The notes under the pieces: generated by a model | What the model saw: the letters and a program-made list of their open reading frames with translations, nothing else | Told to the model about the DNA's origin: nothing | Databases searched by the model: none | Shown: piece by piece, positions 9,793 through 17,005 of the stretch | Layout: each line of letters opens with the position of its first letter | How positions within the stretch are numbered: position 1 is the stretch's first letter | Translations under genes and position numbers: made by a program | Assembly: GCA_036275915.1 (NCBI GenBank) | Contig: DASUCV010000017.1 | Location: forward strand, 1 to 64,000 | DNA: 64,000 nt | Origin: Candidatus Polarisedimenticolaceae bacterium | Lineage (GTDB): Bacteria; Acidobacteriota; Polarisedimenticolia; Polarisedimenticolales; DASRJG01 | Reading direction: 5' to 3'

Positions 9793-9813
9793 GCGCAGGC
9801 TATCACCCTGCGC
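9793..9813 (-). other. Inverted repeat upstream of accB
   Basis: GCGCAGG and CCTGCGC form a perfect 7-bp stem around a 7-base loop. It starts 18 bases before the accB TTG and lies in the 67-base gap after the roadblock gene. No U-run follows. It could be a leader stem-loop or a protein site; accBC is autoregulated in E. coli, but nothing here proves that. Confidence 0.35.
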
Positions 9814-9841
9814 GGGCGAGGCACAAGCGAGGGGGCGAGGC

Positions 9842-10198
9842 TCAGGAGAGTTCCGCGACCAGATCCGCGGCGGCGCGGCGCAGCTCCCACCGGGCGCGTC
9901 CGAGGCTGCCGCCGGCGGCGAGTGCGATCGCGAGGAGGTAATCCGGCGTCACGGCTCGCATCATGACGTGACCGTCGACGCCCCCGACGGCGACCTCCGC
10001 CGCTGCGCCCAGACCTTCCCGGTCGAACGTGGACCCGACCTTCTCGAAGAGGTCGGCCATCGACGCGGCGATGAGCTCCGGCGAGGGGGCTCCGTTCCTC
10101 GCCCGCGCCGCCACCACGACCCCGTCGCGCGCCGCCAGGACGATGCACCGGGCCCCGTCGACGCCGGTCATGACCCGGCCCAGCACCTCATCGAGCAC
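9842..10198 (-). CDS. Roadblock/LC7-domain protein (MglB-like)
   Basis: The 118 residues form a single roadblock/longin-like domain. An N-terminal helix is followed by strands around GARCIVLAARDGVVVAARA, a helix (PELIAASMADLFEKV), and a strand pair with HVMMRAVTPDYLLAIALAAG. Proteins of this fold include MglB, the activator of the polarity GTPase MglA, which controls pilus-driven motility in Myxococcus. No MglA is present here, so the partner is unknown. The GTG start overlaps the upstream gene by 11 bases. The location between acc genes and pilM-Q suggests, but does not show, a motility role. Confidence 0.7.
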   Translation of the reverse strand: MLDEVLGRVMTGVDGARCIVLAARDGVVVAARARNGAPSPELIAASMADLFEKVGSTFDREGLGAAAEVAVGGVDGHVMMRAVTPDYLLAIALAAGGSLGRARWELRRAAADLVAELS

Positions 10199-10529
10199 GC
10201 CGTTCGCCCCTGCCCTTTCGGATTCTCTCGACCCACGCCTCGAGGCGCGCGGCGGCCTGCCCCTCGTCGAGGGCCCGGCGGAACGCCGGAGCCAGCGCCG
10301 CCGCCTCCGCAGGCGCGGCCGCCCGGGGCTCCGGCTCGCGCCGCTCGCGATACGTCACCGCGACGCGCCCCTCGAGCGAGGCGAGGAACGCACGCGCCTC
10401 CTCGTGGCCGGGCTGCGCGCGCAGGATCACGCGGACGATCCGTGCCGCGCCCGCCACGTCCCCCTGCGACGCGCGGAGCCTCGCGTGCGTGAGGGTCGCG
10501 AACTCTCCGTCCGGTCCCAAGGTTCCCAT
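10188..10529 (-). CDS. Small TPR-like helical protein
   Basis: This 113-residue protein has an N-terminal helical hairpin (ATLTHARLRASQGDVAGAARIVRVILRAQPGHEEARAFLASLE) that looks like one tetratricopeptide unit. A basic, Ala-rich helical tail follows. The chosen ATG at 10529 has CGGAG six bases before it; a GTG one codon earlier is possible. It overlaps the roadblock gene by 11 bases, so the two products probably act together. No specific function can be assigned. Confidence 0.6.
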   Translation of the reverse strand: MGTLGPDGEFATLTHARLRASQGDVAGAARIVRVILRAQPGHEEARAFLASLEGRVAVTYRERREPEPRAAAPAEAAALAPAFRRALDEGQAAARLEAWVERIRKGRGERRAR

Positions 10530-10539
10530 CACGGCTCCG

Positions 10540-10574
10540 AAAACAAAACGGCCCCCCCGCGGTGCGGGAGGGCC
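10540..10574 (-). terminator. Intrinsic terminator after the Cys-rich lipoprotein
   Basis: On the minus strand an 11-bp GC-rich stem (arms 10574-10564 and 10560-10550, one G-T pair) with a 3-base loop is followed by GTTTTGTTTT. This is a textbook Rho-independent terminator, about 25 bases after the stop codon at 10600. It likely ends the pilM-pilQ-lipoprotein transcript and separates it from the roadblock and acc genes. Confidence 0.88.
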
Positions 10575-10599
10575 GAGGATACTCGAAACACGGAATCGG

Positions 10600-11244
10600 T
10601 CAGTTACAGGGCGTCGTGAGGCAGGACGTGTTGTCGCCCTGATACGTGCCGGCGTTCGCGACGCACGTGGCCTGGCTCGAGACGTTGCACGCGCCCGAGA
10701 TCAAGCAGCACGCGCCGACGGGAACCGTCGCGCAGCTATTGACCAGGAGCGAGCCGCCGGTCGTCGTCGTCACGTTGTCGCCGGAGACCGTCGTGCCGCG
10801 GAATTTGAGGCTGAGCGCCGCCGAGTGCCCCGCGCGATTCCCCGCCACGAGGTCGGCCAGCCCCACCGGGGCGAACTGCGCGGTCGAGGAGCCGTTCGCC
10901 GCCACCGAGCCGCCGAGCCCCGCGCTGTAGGCCGCGACGCCGTTCCCGTCGTCCCACGTGTAGTTGATGTCGACACCCTGCATCAGGATGTCGTTGAACG
11001 GCGACTTGTCCGCCCCCGAGTTCTTCGGCTTGTTCTTGAGGGTCACGGTCGCGTTCGTGACCGTGTAGGTGCATCCCCCGCTGTTTTGATCGGCGGCGGC
11101 TGTGATCGGCGGGATCGTCAGGTTCTCGGTCTCGAGGACGACCGCCGGACCGTTACCGCTGTCGATCGCGCTGTTGCATCCCGCGATCCAGGCGCCTGCC
11201 GCGGCGAGGAGACAGCCGGCCAGGATCTTCGTCGTGTTACGCAT
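10600..11244 (-). CDS. Cys-rich secreted lipoprotein downstream of pilQ
   Basis: The product has 214 residues. The ATG at 11244 gives a lipoprotein signal peptide (KILAGCLLAAAGAWIAGC, lipobox ending at about Cys22); an upstream in-frame extension lies inside pilQ and is rejected. The middle is a beta-rich domain of unknown type. The C-terminal 40 residues carry six cysteines in GACC...C...C...C...C spacing, ending GDNTSC and PC, like short disulfide repeats on secreted proteins of high-GC environmental bacteria. It starts 12 bases after the pilQ stop and precedes a strong terminator, so it is probably the last gene of the pilM-Q operon. A pilus-secretin accessory role is inference. Confidence 0.72.
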   Translation of the reverse strand: MRNTTKILAGCLLAAAGAWIAGCNSAIDSGNGPAVVLETENLTIPPITAAADQNSGGCTYTVTNATVTLKNKPKNSGADKSPFNDILMQGVDINYTWDDGNGVAAYSAGLGGSVAANGSSTAQFAPVGLADLVAGNRAGHSAALSLKFRGTTVSGDNVTTTTGGSLLVNSCATVPVGACCLISGACNVSSQATCVANAGTYQGDNTSCLTTPCN

Positions 11245-11255
11245 GCGAGCCTCCG

Positions 11256-13190
11256 CTACCCGACCTTGACGATCTTGGGGGTGATGAAGATGAGCAACTC
11301 CCGGTTCTCGTTCGTGATGTTGCGGGTCTTGAACAGCCAGCCGAGGCCGGGGATCTTGCGGAACCACGGAACGCCCACCTCGCTCTTGCCTTCGTTGACG
11401 GTGAAGATGCCGCCGATGACCGCCGTGCCGCCGTCCGCGACGAGCACCTTCGTCTGCGCGCGCTGCGTGTTGATCGGCGGGACGTCACCGACGCGGTTGA
11501 CGAAGTCCGGCGTGTTGTTCTCGACGATGACGTCCATCGCGACCGTCCCGTCGGCGGTGATCTGCGGCGTGACCGCGAGGCGGAGCGACGCCGAGACGAA
11601 CTCGACGTTGATCTCGGTCGCGGTGGTGCTGACGACCGGGATGCGGACGCCCTGCTCGATCTCCGCGCGCTCGTTGTTCTGCGTCGCGATCTTCGGCGAC
11701 GACAGGACGCGCGCCTGCCCTTCCGTTTCGAGGTCGGAGAGCGCGATGTCGAGCGTGAACGAGTCCAGGATGTTCCCGAACGAGAACGCCAGCGTCGACG
11801 CGGTGCCGGCGCCCGGGAGGTTCAAGCCGTACTTCGCCGACGCGTTCGCGGGGAACTGAAGGCCGGTGCCCGTCCCCTTCGACGAGTCGGCGATCGCGTT
11901 GAAGCCCCACTTGATGCCGAGGTCCTGCGAGAACGACTTCGACGTCTCGACGATGCGGGCCTCGATCATGACCTGAGGCGTCTCGGCGTCCAGGGTCGAG
12001 ATGAGCTGATCGAGCGGCTGCACCTTCTTCGGGATGTCGCTGATGATGAGTGCGTTCGTGCGCTTGTCGACGATGACCTTGCCGCGGGTGGAGAGCACGC
12101 CGCCGTCGCGGATGACCTTCTCGACCTCGTCGGCCTTCGCGTAGGAGAGGGTGCGCGTCACCGTGATCGGCTCGACCTCGAGGTCCTTCGCCTCCTTGAG
12201 CTGCTTGCGGGCGGCCGCCTCCGACGCGAGCTTCGCGGTCGGCGCGATGCGGACCACGTTGTTCTCGAACTGCTTGTCGAGCCCGTTGTTCTTGAGAATG
12301 ATGTCCATCGCCTGGTCCCACGGCACGTTGTCGAGGACGATCGTCACCTTGCCGTCCACCGACGGGTCGAGGACGAAGTTCAGGCCCGAGATCTCGTGGA
12401 ACAGACGGAAGATCTGCTTGATGTCCGTGTCGACGAGGTTGAGCGAGATCCGCTTGCCGGAGTAGTTCGCCTTGTCGCCGATGATCGTCTTCGTCTCGAA
12501 ATTCCCCGACGTCGTCGGAGCCGGCGAGAGACCGGCCGGCGGCTCGTCGGCGCGGAGCGCGGGCTTCGCCAGGAGCTTCTCGATGGCGTCCTGCGAGACG
12601 GCGCGGCTTCCGCTCGTCGCGGCGGGAGCAGCGGAAGCCGTCGGGACCGCTTCCGTCTCCTTCGTCTCGACCGGGGCGACTTCGGCCTTCGCAGCCGTGG
12701 GCGTCGCCTTCGCGACCGCTTCGCCGCCGTCGGCGGCGCCGAACGCGATCTTCAGGTCGTTGCCGGCTTGCTCGATGTGGTACGGCACGGGACGGTCGAG
12801 ATCGACGACGACGCGCGAGACGGGCTCCGGCGACCGGCGGAACTGTCCGGCGCGCACGCGCAGGACCCCGCCGTCGTCGATCGGCACCTGGCTCTTGTCG
12901 ACGTGGCTGACCGTGCCCTTAAGATCGACGACGAGCCGCTGCGGGTTCGTCAGCTCGAGCGTCTCGTAGGCCATCGGCCCGGAGCCGCTGAGCGTGACCA
13001 CCGGACGGCCCGACGCGTCGTGCTCGACGCTGACGGTCCGGAGCTCCGCCGCCGCGGCCGGAGTCGCCGGGGGGGTGAGCGCCGGGGATTCGGATCCCGC
13101 CGTCGGCTCGGCCGTTCTCGCCTGGAAGGCGCTGCCAGCCAAGAGGAGCGCCGTCAGCGCCACCAGGGACAACTTGCCGTACTTGCTCAT
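11256..13190 (-). CDS. pilQ: PilQ, outer-membrane secretin of the type IV pilus
   Basis: The 644-residue preprotein has a signal peptide (LSLVALTALLLAGSAFQARTA). An AMIN peptidoglycan-binding domain follows (about 55-160, RLVVDLKGTVSHV to IAFGA), then a Pro/Ala linker. Next comes a secretin/STN domain (about 255-320, ISLNLVDTDIKQIFRLFHEI), a NolW-type domain (YAKADEVEKVIRDGGVLS) and the C-terminal secretin beta-barrel (VMIEARIVETSKSF through ELLIFITPKIV). PilQ is the ring through which the pilus exits. Its ATG overlaps pilP by 4 bases, and an upstream in-frame extension is spurious. Confidence 0.94.
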   Translation of the reverse strand: MSKYGKLSLVALTALLLAGSAFQARTAEPTAGSESPALTPPATPAAAAELRTVSVEHDASGRPVVTLSGSGPMAYETLELTNPQRLVVDLKGTVSHVDKSQVPIDDGGVLRVRAGQFRRSPEPVSRVVVDLDRPVPYHIEQAGNDLKIAFGAADGGEAVAKATPTAAKAEVAPVETKETEAVPTASAAPAATSGSRAVSQDAIEKLLAKPALRADEPPAGLSPAPTTSGNFETKTIIGDKANYSGKRISLNLVDTDIKQIFRLFHEISGLNFVLDPSVDGKVTIVLDNVPWDQAMDIILKNNGLDKQFENNVVRIAPTAKLASEAAARKQLKEAKDLEVEPITVTRTLSYAKADEVEKVIRDGGVLSTRGKVIVDKRTNALIISDIPKKVQPLDQLISTLDAETPQVMIEARIVETSKSFSQDLGIKWGFNAIADSSKGTGTGLQFPANASAKYGLNLPGAGTASTLAFSFGNILDSFTLDIALSDLETEGQARVLSSPKIATQNNERAEIEQGVRIPVVSTTATEINVEFVSASLRLAVTPQITADGTVAMDVIVENNTPDFVNRVGDVPPINTQRAQTKVLVADGGTAVIGGIFTVNEGKSEVGVPWFRKIPGLGWLFKTRNITNENRELLIFITPKIVKVG

Positions 13191-13753
13191 TGGCTCTTCT
13201 CCTCCCCTTGCGGGACCAGCCTCTTCACCACGTCCCGATAGGGTTTGATGAGTCTCGGATCGTCGACCTGCTGCCGGAACGTCACGGTGCCCGCGGCGGG
13301 ATCGACCGTGATCACGCTGCCGTCGTACACCTCGTCGCCGACGTGAAGGAAGTAACCTTTGCTGTCCGTGCCCGTGACGACGGCGATGTTGCCGCCCGAC
13401 GAGTCGCGCACGATGCCGGTGAGGGCCAGCTCGGCCACCATCATCCCGGCGACGCCGCGGGGACGCGGGCCGTGGGCCTTGAGCGCCGCTTCCTCGATGA
13501 GCGATCGGAACGGATCGCGCCGGCCGCCCGGATCGTAGGAGAACGTTCGCCCCGCGAGGAGATCCTCCTGCTGCCTGAGGATCGTCTCGACCGTTTGCTG
13601 GCCTTCCTTCTGCTGCGCATCCGCCTGGGCCTTCGCGTCCGGCGACGGAGCCGGGGCCTGAGCGGGCTTGTCGGCGGCCCGGGCGGGAGCGGCCCAGGCG
13701 GCGAGGGCGATGAGCGCCCCGACGGCGATCCACCAACCGAGTTGCCGCTTCAC
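13187..13753 (-). CDS. pilP: PilP, pilus alignment protein
   Basis: The 188 residues begin with a signal peptide or anchor (WWIAVGALIALAAWAAPARA). There is no lipobox Cys, unlike Pseudomonas PilP. A disordered Gln/Ala stretch leads to the compact C-terminal PilP beta domain (about 85-180) with YDPGGRRDPFRSLI, LALTGIVRD and YFLHVGDEVYDGSVITVDPAAGTVTFRQ. PilP connects the PilNO inner-membrane ring to PilQ. The GTG start overlaps the pilO stop. Confidence 0.87.
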   Translation of the reverse strand: MKRQLGWWIAVGALIALAAWAAPARAADKPAQAPAPSPDAKAQADAQQKEGQQTVETILRQQEDLLAGRTFSYDPGGRRDPFRSLIEEAALKAHGPRPRGVAGMMVAELALTGIVRDSSGGNIAVVTGTDSKGYFLHVGDEVYDGSVITVDPAAGTVTFRQQVDDPRLIKPYRDVVKRLVPQGEEKSQ

Positions 13754-14328
13754 TGCTTGGCCTCCCCGGAAGCGGCCTTGTCGTCGTAGACGAACGTGGT
13801 CGCTGTGAAGGTCGCGCGGATCGTCTTGTCGCCTCCGTTGGGGAGTGCACTCATGCGGAGGTTGTCGACGTTGATGATGCGCGAGTACTTGGCGACGCGA
13901 TCGAGGAAGATGCCGAGGTCGTGATAGCGGCCCACGACGTCCATCTCGATCGGGAACTCTTTGTAGAAGTCGACCGGCTTGAGGTTGCCCGGCGCGAACG
14001 TCTTGAGGCCGAGGTTCGACTGGTCGCTCATGTTCTTGATCCAGCGGAGCAGGTCGCCGGTCTCGGTGTCCGTCGGCAGGATCTGCTGGATGTCGCCGAG
14101 CTTCCTCTGGAGGCTCGCGACCTCCTGCTCGAACTCCGGCAGCTTCTGCTCGATCGCATGACCTTCGTTGATCTTGGCGTGCATGTCGTCGAGCTCGGCG
14201 CGGATCGTCTGGATCTCCTCGCCCTTCTGCTTGAGGTTGGGATAGGCGTAGTAGGCGAGGCCGACGAGCCCTGCGGCGAGCAGCAGCATCGTCAGGACCT
14301 GGCCCCAGAACGGCAGTCTTTCGAGCAT
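13750..14328 (-). CDS. pilO: PilO, pilus alignment inner-membrane protein
   Basis: The 192-residue protein has one N-terminal transmembrane helix (about 10-30) and a coiled coil (about 35-80, QTIRAELDDMHAKI to VASLQRKLGDIQQI). The periplasmic ferredoxin-like domain follows, containing FPIEMDVVGRYHDLGIFLDRVAKYSRIINV, a typical PilO segment. It pairs with PilN. Its position between pilN and pilP is the conserved order. Confidence 0.93.
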   Translation of the reverse strand: MLERLPFWGQVLTMLLLAAGLVGLAYYAYPNLKQKGEEIQTIRAELDDMHAKINEGHAIEQKLPEFEQEVASLQRKLGDIQQILPTDTETGDLLRWIKNMSDQSNLGLKTFAPGNLKPVDFYKEFPIEMDVVGRYHDLGIFLDRVAKYSRIINVDNLRMSALPNGGDKTIRATFTATTFVYDDKAASGEAKQ

Positions 14329-14340
14329 CGCTTTACGCTC

Positions 14341-14967
14341 CTAGCTCTGGGGCGGGCGCGCCGGCGCCGCCGTGTCCGCGTCGGCCTGCGCAACGGCGTT
14401 CGCCCCGGGCGGCGCGTAGCGGCAGGTCAAGCTGAACGAGACCCCCTCGGTGATCTCGGTGGTCTTGCCGAGGACGACGTCCGTGAACTGACCGGACGCC
14501 CGGAGGTTGTCGTAGAGGTTCGAGACCGAGTTGTACGTCGTGGCCTTGCCCGAGATGACGATGGCGTTCGAGGCGGCCGTCATCGAGTCGAGCCACATGA
14601 AGTCCGGGAGGTTGCGCGACACCTGGTCGAGGATGTGGACCGGCACCGCCTGCTTCTTCTTGAGGTCGGTGATGAGCGTGATCTTCCGCTCGAGGAGCTC
14701 CTTCTGCTTCTTGAACGCCTCGGCCTTCTTCCGCACGTCCTCGAGCCGCTTCAGCTCGGCCTGGGCCTGGACCTTCTCGTTCTGGACCTTGCTGAGCTCC
14801 GCCATGCGGGCCCACGACCAGCCGAGGGCGACCAGGAAGCCGATGAGGATGATCCCGGCGAGCAGGAGGTTCTGGCTGCCGCCCATGTCGAGCTTCATCG
14901 GCGACGCGGACGGCGCCGCCTTGGCCTTCTGGGCCTTGCGCTCGGCGAGGAGGTTGATCTTGATCAT
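14341..14967 (-). CDS. pilN: PilN, pilus alignment inner-membrane protein
   Basis: The 208 residues start with the PilN signature MIKINLLAERKAQ, which binds PilM in the cytoplasm. A transmembrane helix (about 32-52), a Lys/Glu-rich coiled coil (about 55-110) and a ferredoxin-like periplasmic domain follow. The start lies 3 bases after the pilM stop. Confidence 0.93.
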   Translation of the reverse strand: MIKINLLAERKAQKAKAAPSASPMKLDMGGSQNLLLAGIILIGFLVALGWSWARMAELSKVQNEKVQAQAELKRLEDVRKKAEAFKKQKELLERKITLITDLKKKQAVPVHILDQVSRNLPDFMWLDSMTAASNAIVISGKATTYNSVSNLYDNLRASGQFTDVVLGKTTEITEGVSFSLTCRYAPPGANAVAQADADTAAPARPPQS

Positions 14968-14970
14968 CGC

Positions 14971-16038
14971 TTAGTCCCCCTGCTTCCGGAGGGCGAGTCC
15001 GACCGCGACCGACGCCGTCGGCGTCATCTCGTTCAGGACGTCCTGCCCTACCTCGCGCGTCGCGGGCTGGATGCGGCGGAACGGATTGAGCATCTCCACC
15101 TGCGTGTGGAGCCGTTCGCCCAAGGCCTCCTTGAGGTGGACGACCTGAGCCGACCCACCGGTGATGTAGAGCCGGTCGAGCGACTCGTCGGTCGCGGAGA
15201 TCTGCTTGAAGAAGTCGAGCGTCTTCTGGATCTCGGTGCCCACGTCTTCGTTCACCGCGGCCAGGATCGGCAGCACGCGCTCGTACGGGATCCCGTCGAT
15301 CTCCTCACCGCGCTTCAGGCGCTCGGCCTGCTCGGCGGAGAGGTTGAGGTCTTTCTGGATCGCGTCGGTGTACTGATTCCCGCCGACGTTGATGTCGCGC
15401 CAGTAGACCGACGTGCCGCCGTGCAGCACCGTGATCGAGCTGACCGCGGCGCCGATGTCGACGAGCGCGATGATCTGGTGCGGCTCGAACTCGTAGTTCG
15501 CCTCGAAGGCGTTCTGCATGGCGAAGGCCGCGATGTCCACCGCGATCGGCTGGAGGCCGGCCTGCGTGATGGCGCTCGTGTAGTCGCTGATCTTGTCCTT
15601 CTTCGCCGCTGCGAGGAGGACGTCCATGTTGCCTTCGCCCGAGAGCGAGGACCCGTCGAGGATCTGGTAGTCGAGGTTGACGTCGTCGATGTCGAAGGGG
15701 ATGTACTGCTCGGCCTCCCAGTGGATCGACTCGGCGAGCTCCGCGGCGGTCATGACCGGCAAGCTGATCCGCTTGACGATGACCGAGTGGCCCGAGAGCG
15801 CGGTCGCCACCTGGGTGTTCTTGATCTTCAGCCTCTGGAAGAGGCGCTTGATGGTCTCGATGACCATCTGGGAGTCCATGATCGCGCCGTCGACGATTGC
15901 TTCTGCCGACAGCGACTCGGATCCCATCTTGGCGAGCTGGAAACCCCGGCCTTTCCCAAGATCCTTAAGCTCGACGACCTTGATCGAGCTGTCCCCGATG
16001 TCCAATCCGACGAGAGTCCGGCTGCGTCCGAAGAGCAT
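14971..16038 (-). CDS. pilM: PilM, actin-like cytoplasmic pilus protein
   Basis: This 355-residue FtsA/actin-like ATPase has phosphate motif 1 at its start (LVGLDIGDSSIKVVEL), a second nucleotide loop (ALVDIGAAVSSITVLHGG) and the adenosine motif (LYITGGSAQVVHLKEAL). It binds the PilN N-terminus and forms the cytoplasmic ring. It is the first gene of pilM-N-O-P-Q and has a promoter about 70 bases upstream. Confidence 0.95.
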   Translation of the reverse strand: MLFGRSRTLVGLDIGDSSIKVVELKDLGKGRGFQLAKMGSESLSAEAIVDGAIMDSQMVIETIKRLFQRLKIKNTQVATALSGHSVIVKRISLPVMTAAELAESIHWEAEQYIPFDIDDVNLDYQILDGSSLSGEGNMDVLLAAAKKDKISDYTSAITQAGLQPIAVDIAAFAMQNAFEANYEFEPHQIIALVDIGAAVSSITVLHGGTSVYWRDINVGGNQYTDAIQKDLNLSAEQAERLKRGEEIDGIPYERVLPILAAVNEDVGTEIQKTLDFFKQISATDESLDRLYITGGSAQVVHLKEALGERLHTQVEMLNPFRRIQPATREVGQDVLNEMTPTASVAVGLALRKQGD

Positions 16039-16104
16039 ATTTTCCTCGCGGCTTGCTTCCTCCCAGGGATCGGTCCCTAATCCCCCCTCCCCAGGTGGAG
16101 CTTT

Positions 16105-16134
16105 AACCTAAGTCACTGATTCCCGGCGAGTCAA
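16105..16134 (-). promoter_or_regulatory. Promoter for pilMNOPQ
   Basis: The minus strand shows TTGACT (16134-16129), 18 bases, then TAGGTT (16110-16105). The -35 has 5 of 6 consensus bases; the -10 is weaker. It is the best sigma-70-like site between rpmB and pilM. The rest of the 369-base divergent gap (16039-16407) shows only the rpmB promoter and no other gene or clear structure. Confidence 0.5.
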
Positions 16135-16346
16135 GGAAATGCGGAAACACCCACGGGCGCTGGAGAGCGCTTTCGGACGCTTCCGAACAAGAATTTCGAT
16201 CTTCATTGCCCCGCCCTCGACCTCCGTCGAACGCCGTCGTCACCGGTGACCCCCACCGGCATCGTCGGGTTTGTCCGGACCTTCCGGTTCCGGCCAAGGG
16301 GCAATATAGGAAGCGCAAACTCGAAAGCAACCCGCCGGACGCAGCC

Positions 16347-16375
16347 TTGACAGAAGACGGCCGCTCTTCTAGGAT
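16347..16375 (+). promoter_or_regulatory. Promoter for rpmB
   Basis: TTGACA (16347-16352), a 17-base spacer and TAGGAT (16370-16375) are followed 32 bases later by the rpmB ATG. A GAGGA ribosome site lies at 16399-16403. Confidence 0.75.
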
Positions 16376-16407
16376 TTCGCGGCCTTTCTCTTCAATTCGA
16401 GGACGTC

Positions 16408-16605
16408 ATGGCGCGCGTTTGTGATGTGTGTGGGAAGAAGACGATTTTCGGGAAGAACGTGTCCCACGCCCACAACGTGAGCTCGAGGACGTTCATGCCG
16501 AACCTTCAGCGCGTCCGCGTCCGGATCCCGGGCGGCAACGCGCGGCGCGCCCGCCTCTGCACGCGCTGCATCCGCTCGGGCTCCGTCATGAAGGCGTCGC
16601 GCTGA
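16408..16605 (+). CDS. rpmB: 50S ribosomal protein L28
   Basis: The 65-residue protein is typical L28: [10 protein letters not shown] at the start, then NNVSHA-like NVSHAHN, and a basic core. It keeps both cysteine pairs (CDVC and CTRC), so it is the zinc-binding C+ form rather than the C- paralogue made under zinc limitation in some bacteria. It is a single-gene unit on the plus strand, convergent with ridA only 4 bases away. Confidence 0.95.
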   Translation: MARVCDVCGKKTIFGKNVSHAHNVSSRTFMPNLQRVRVRIPGGNARRARLCTRCIRSGSVMKASR

Positions 16606-16609
16606 CCCG

Positions 16610-16996
16610 CTAGCGCCCGACGATCCCGATCGCGTCGATCTCAACTTTCCCGTTCTTGGGAAGCCGCGAAACCTCGACCGTGACGCGTGCCGGGCGTGAG
16701 TCTCCGAAAAACGACGCGTAGACGCGGTTCATCGTCTCGAACTCACCGAGATCGGTGAGATAGACCGTCGCCTTCACGACCCGGTCGAGGGAGCTTCCCC
16801 CCGCCTCGAGGATCGCGCGCACGTTCTTGAGGACCCGTTCGGTCTGCTCGGCGACGCCCCCTTCCACGAGGATGCCGGTTTTCGGGTCGAGGGCGACCTG
16901 TCCCGACACGAACAGGAAATCCCCCGCCCTGACCCCTTGCACGTACGGGCCCACGGCCCCCGGCGCGTCCTCCGTGCTCACCGTCGTCTTGGTCAT
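16610..16996 (-). CDS. ridA: RidA family enamine/imine deaminase
   Basis: The 128 residues show the YjgF/RidA fold: AVGPYVQGVRAGDFLFVSGQ, a central helix (ERVLKNVRAILEAGG), VVKATVYLTDL and the active-site RPARVTVEVSRLPKNGKVEIDAIG with its conserved Arg. RidA hydrolyses reactive 2-aminoacrylate from PLP enzymes. It follows rel by 9 bases, so the two are probably one transcript. Confidence 0.93.
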   Translation of the reverse strand: MTKTTVSTEDAPGAVGPYVQGVRAGDFLFVSGQVALDPKTGILVEGGVAEQTERVLKNVRAILEAGGSSLDRVVKATVYLTDLGEFETMNRVYASFFGDSRPARVTVEVSRLPKNGKVEIDAIGIVGR

Positions 16997-17005
16997 GCTC
17001 TCCCC

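Noticed and set aside
11245-11367. In-frame extension of the Cys-rich lipoprotein
   Set aside because: It lies within pilQ and would destroy the signal peptide; the ATG at 11244 fits a lipobox.
13191-13850. In-frame N-terminal extension of pilQ
   Set aside because: It overlaps pilP and pilO in another frame; the signal peptide begins at the ATG at 13190.
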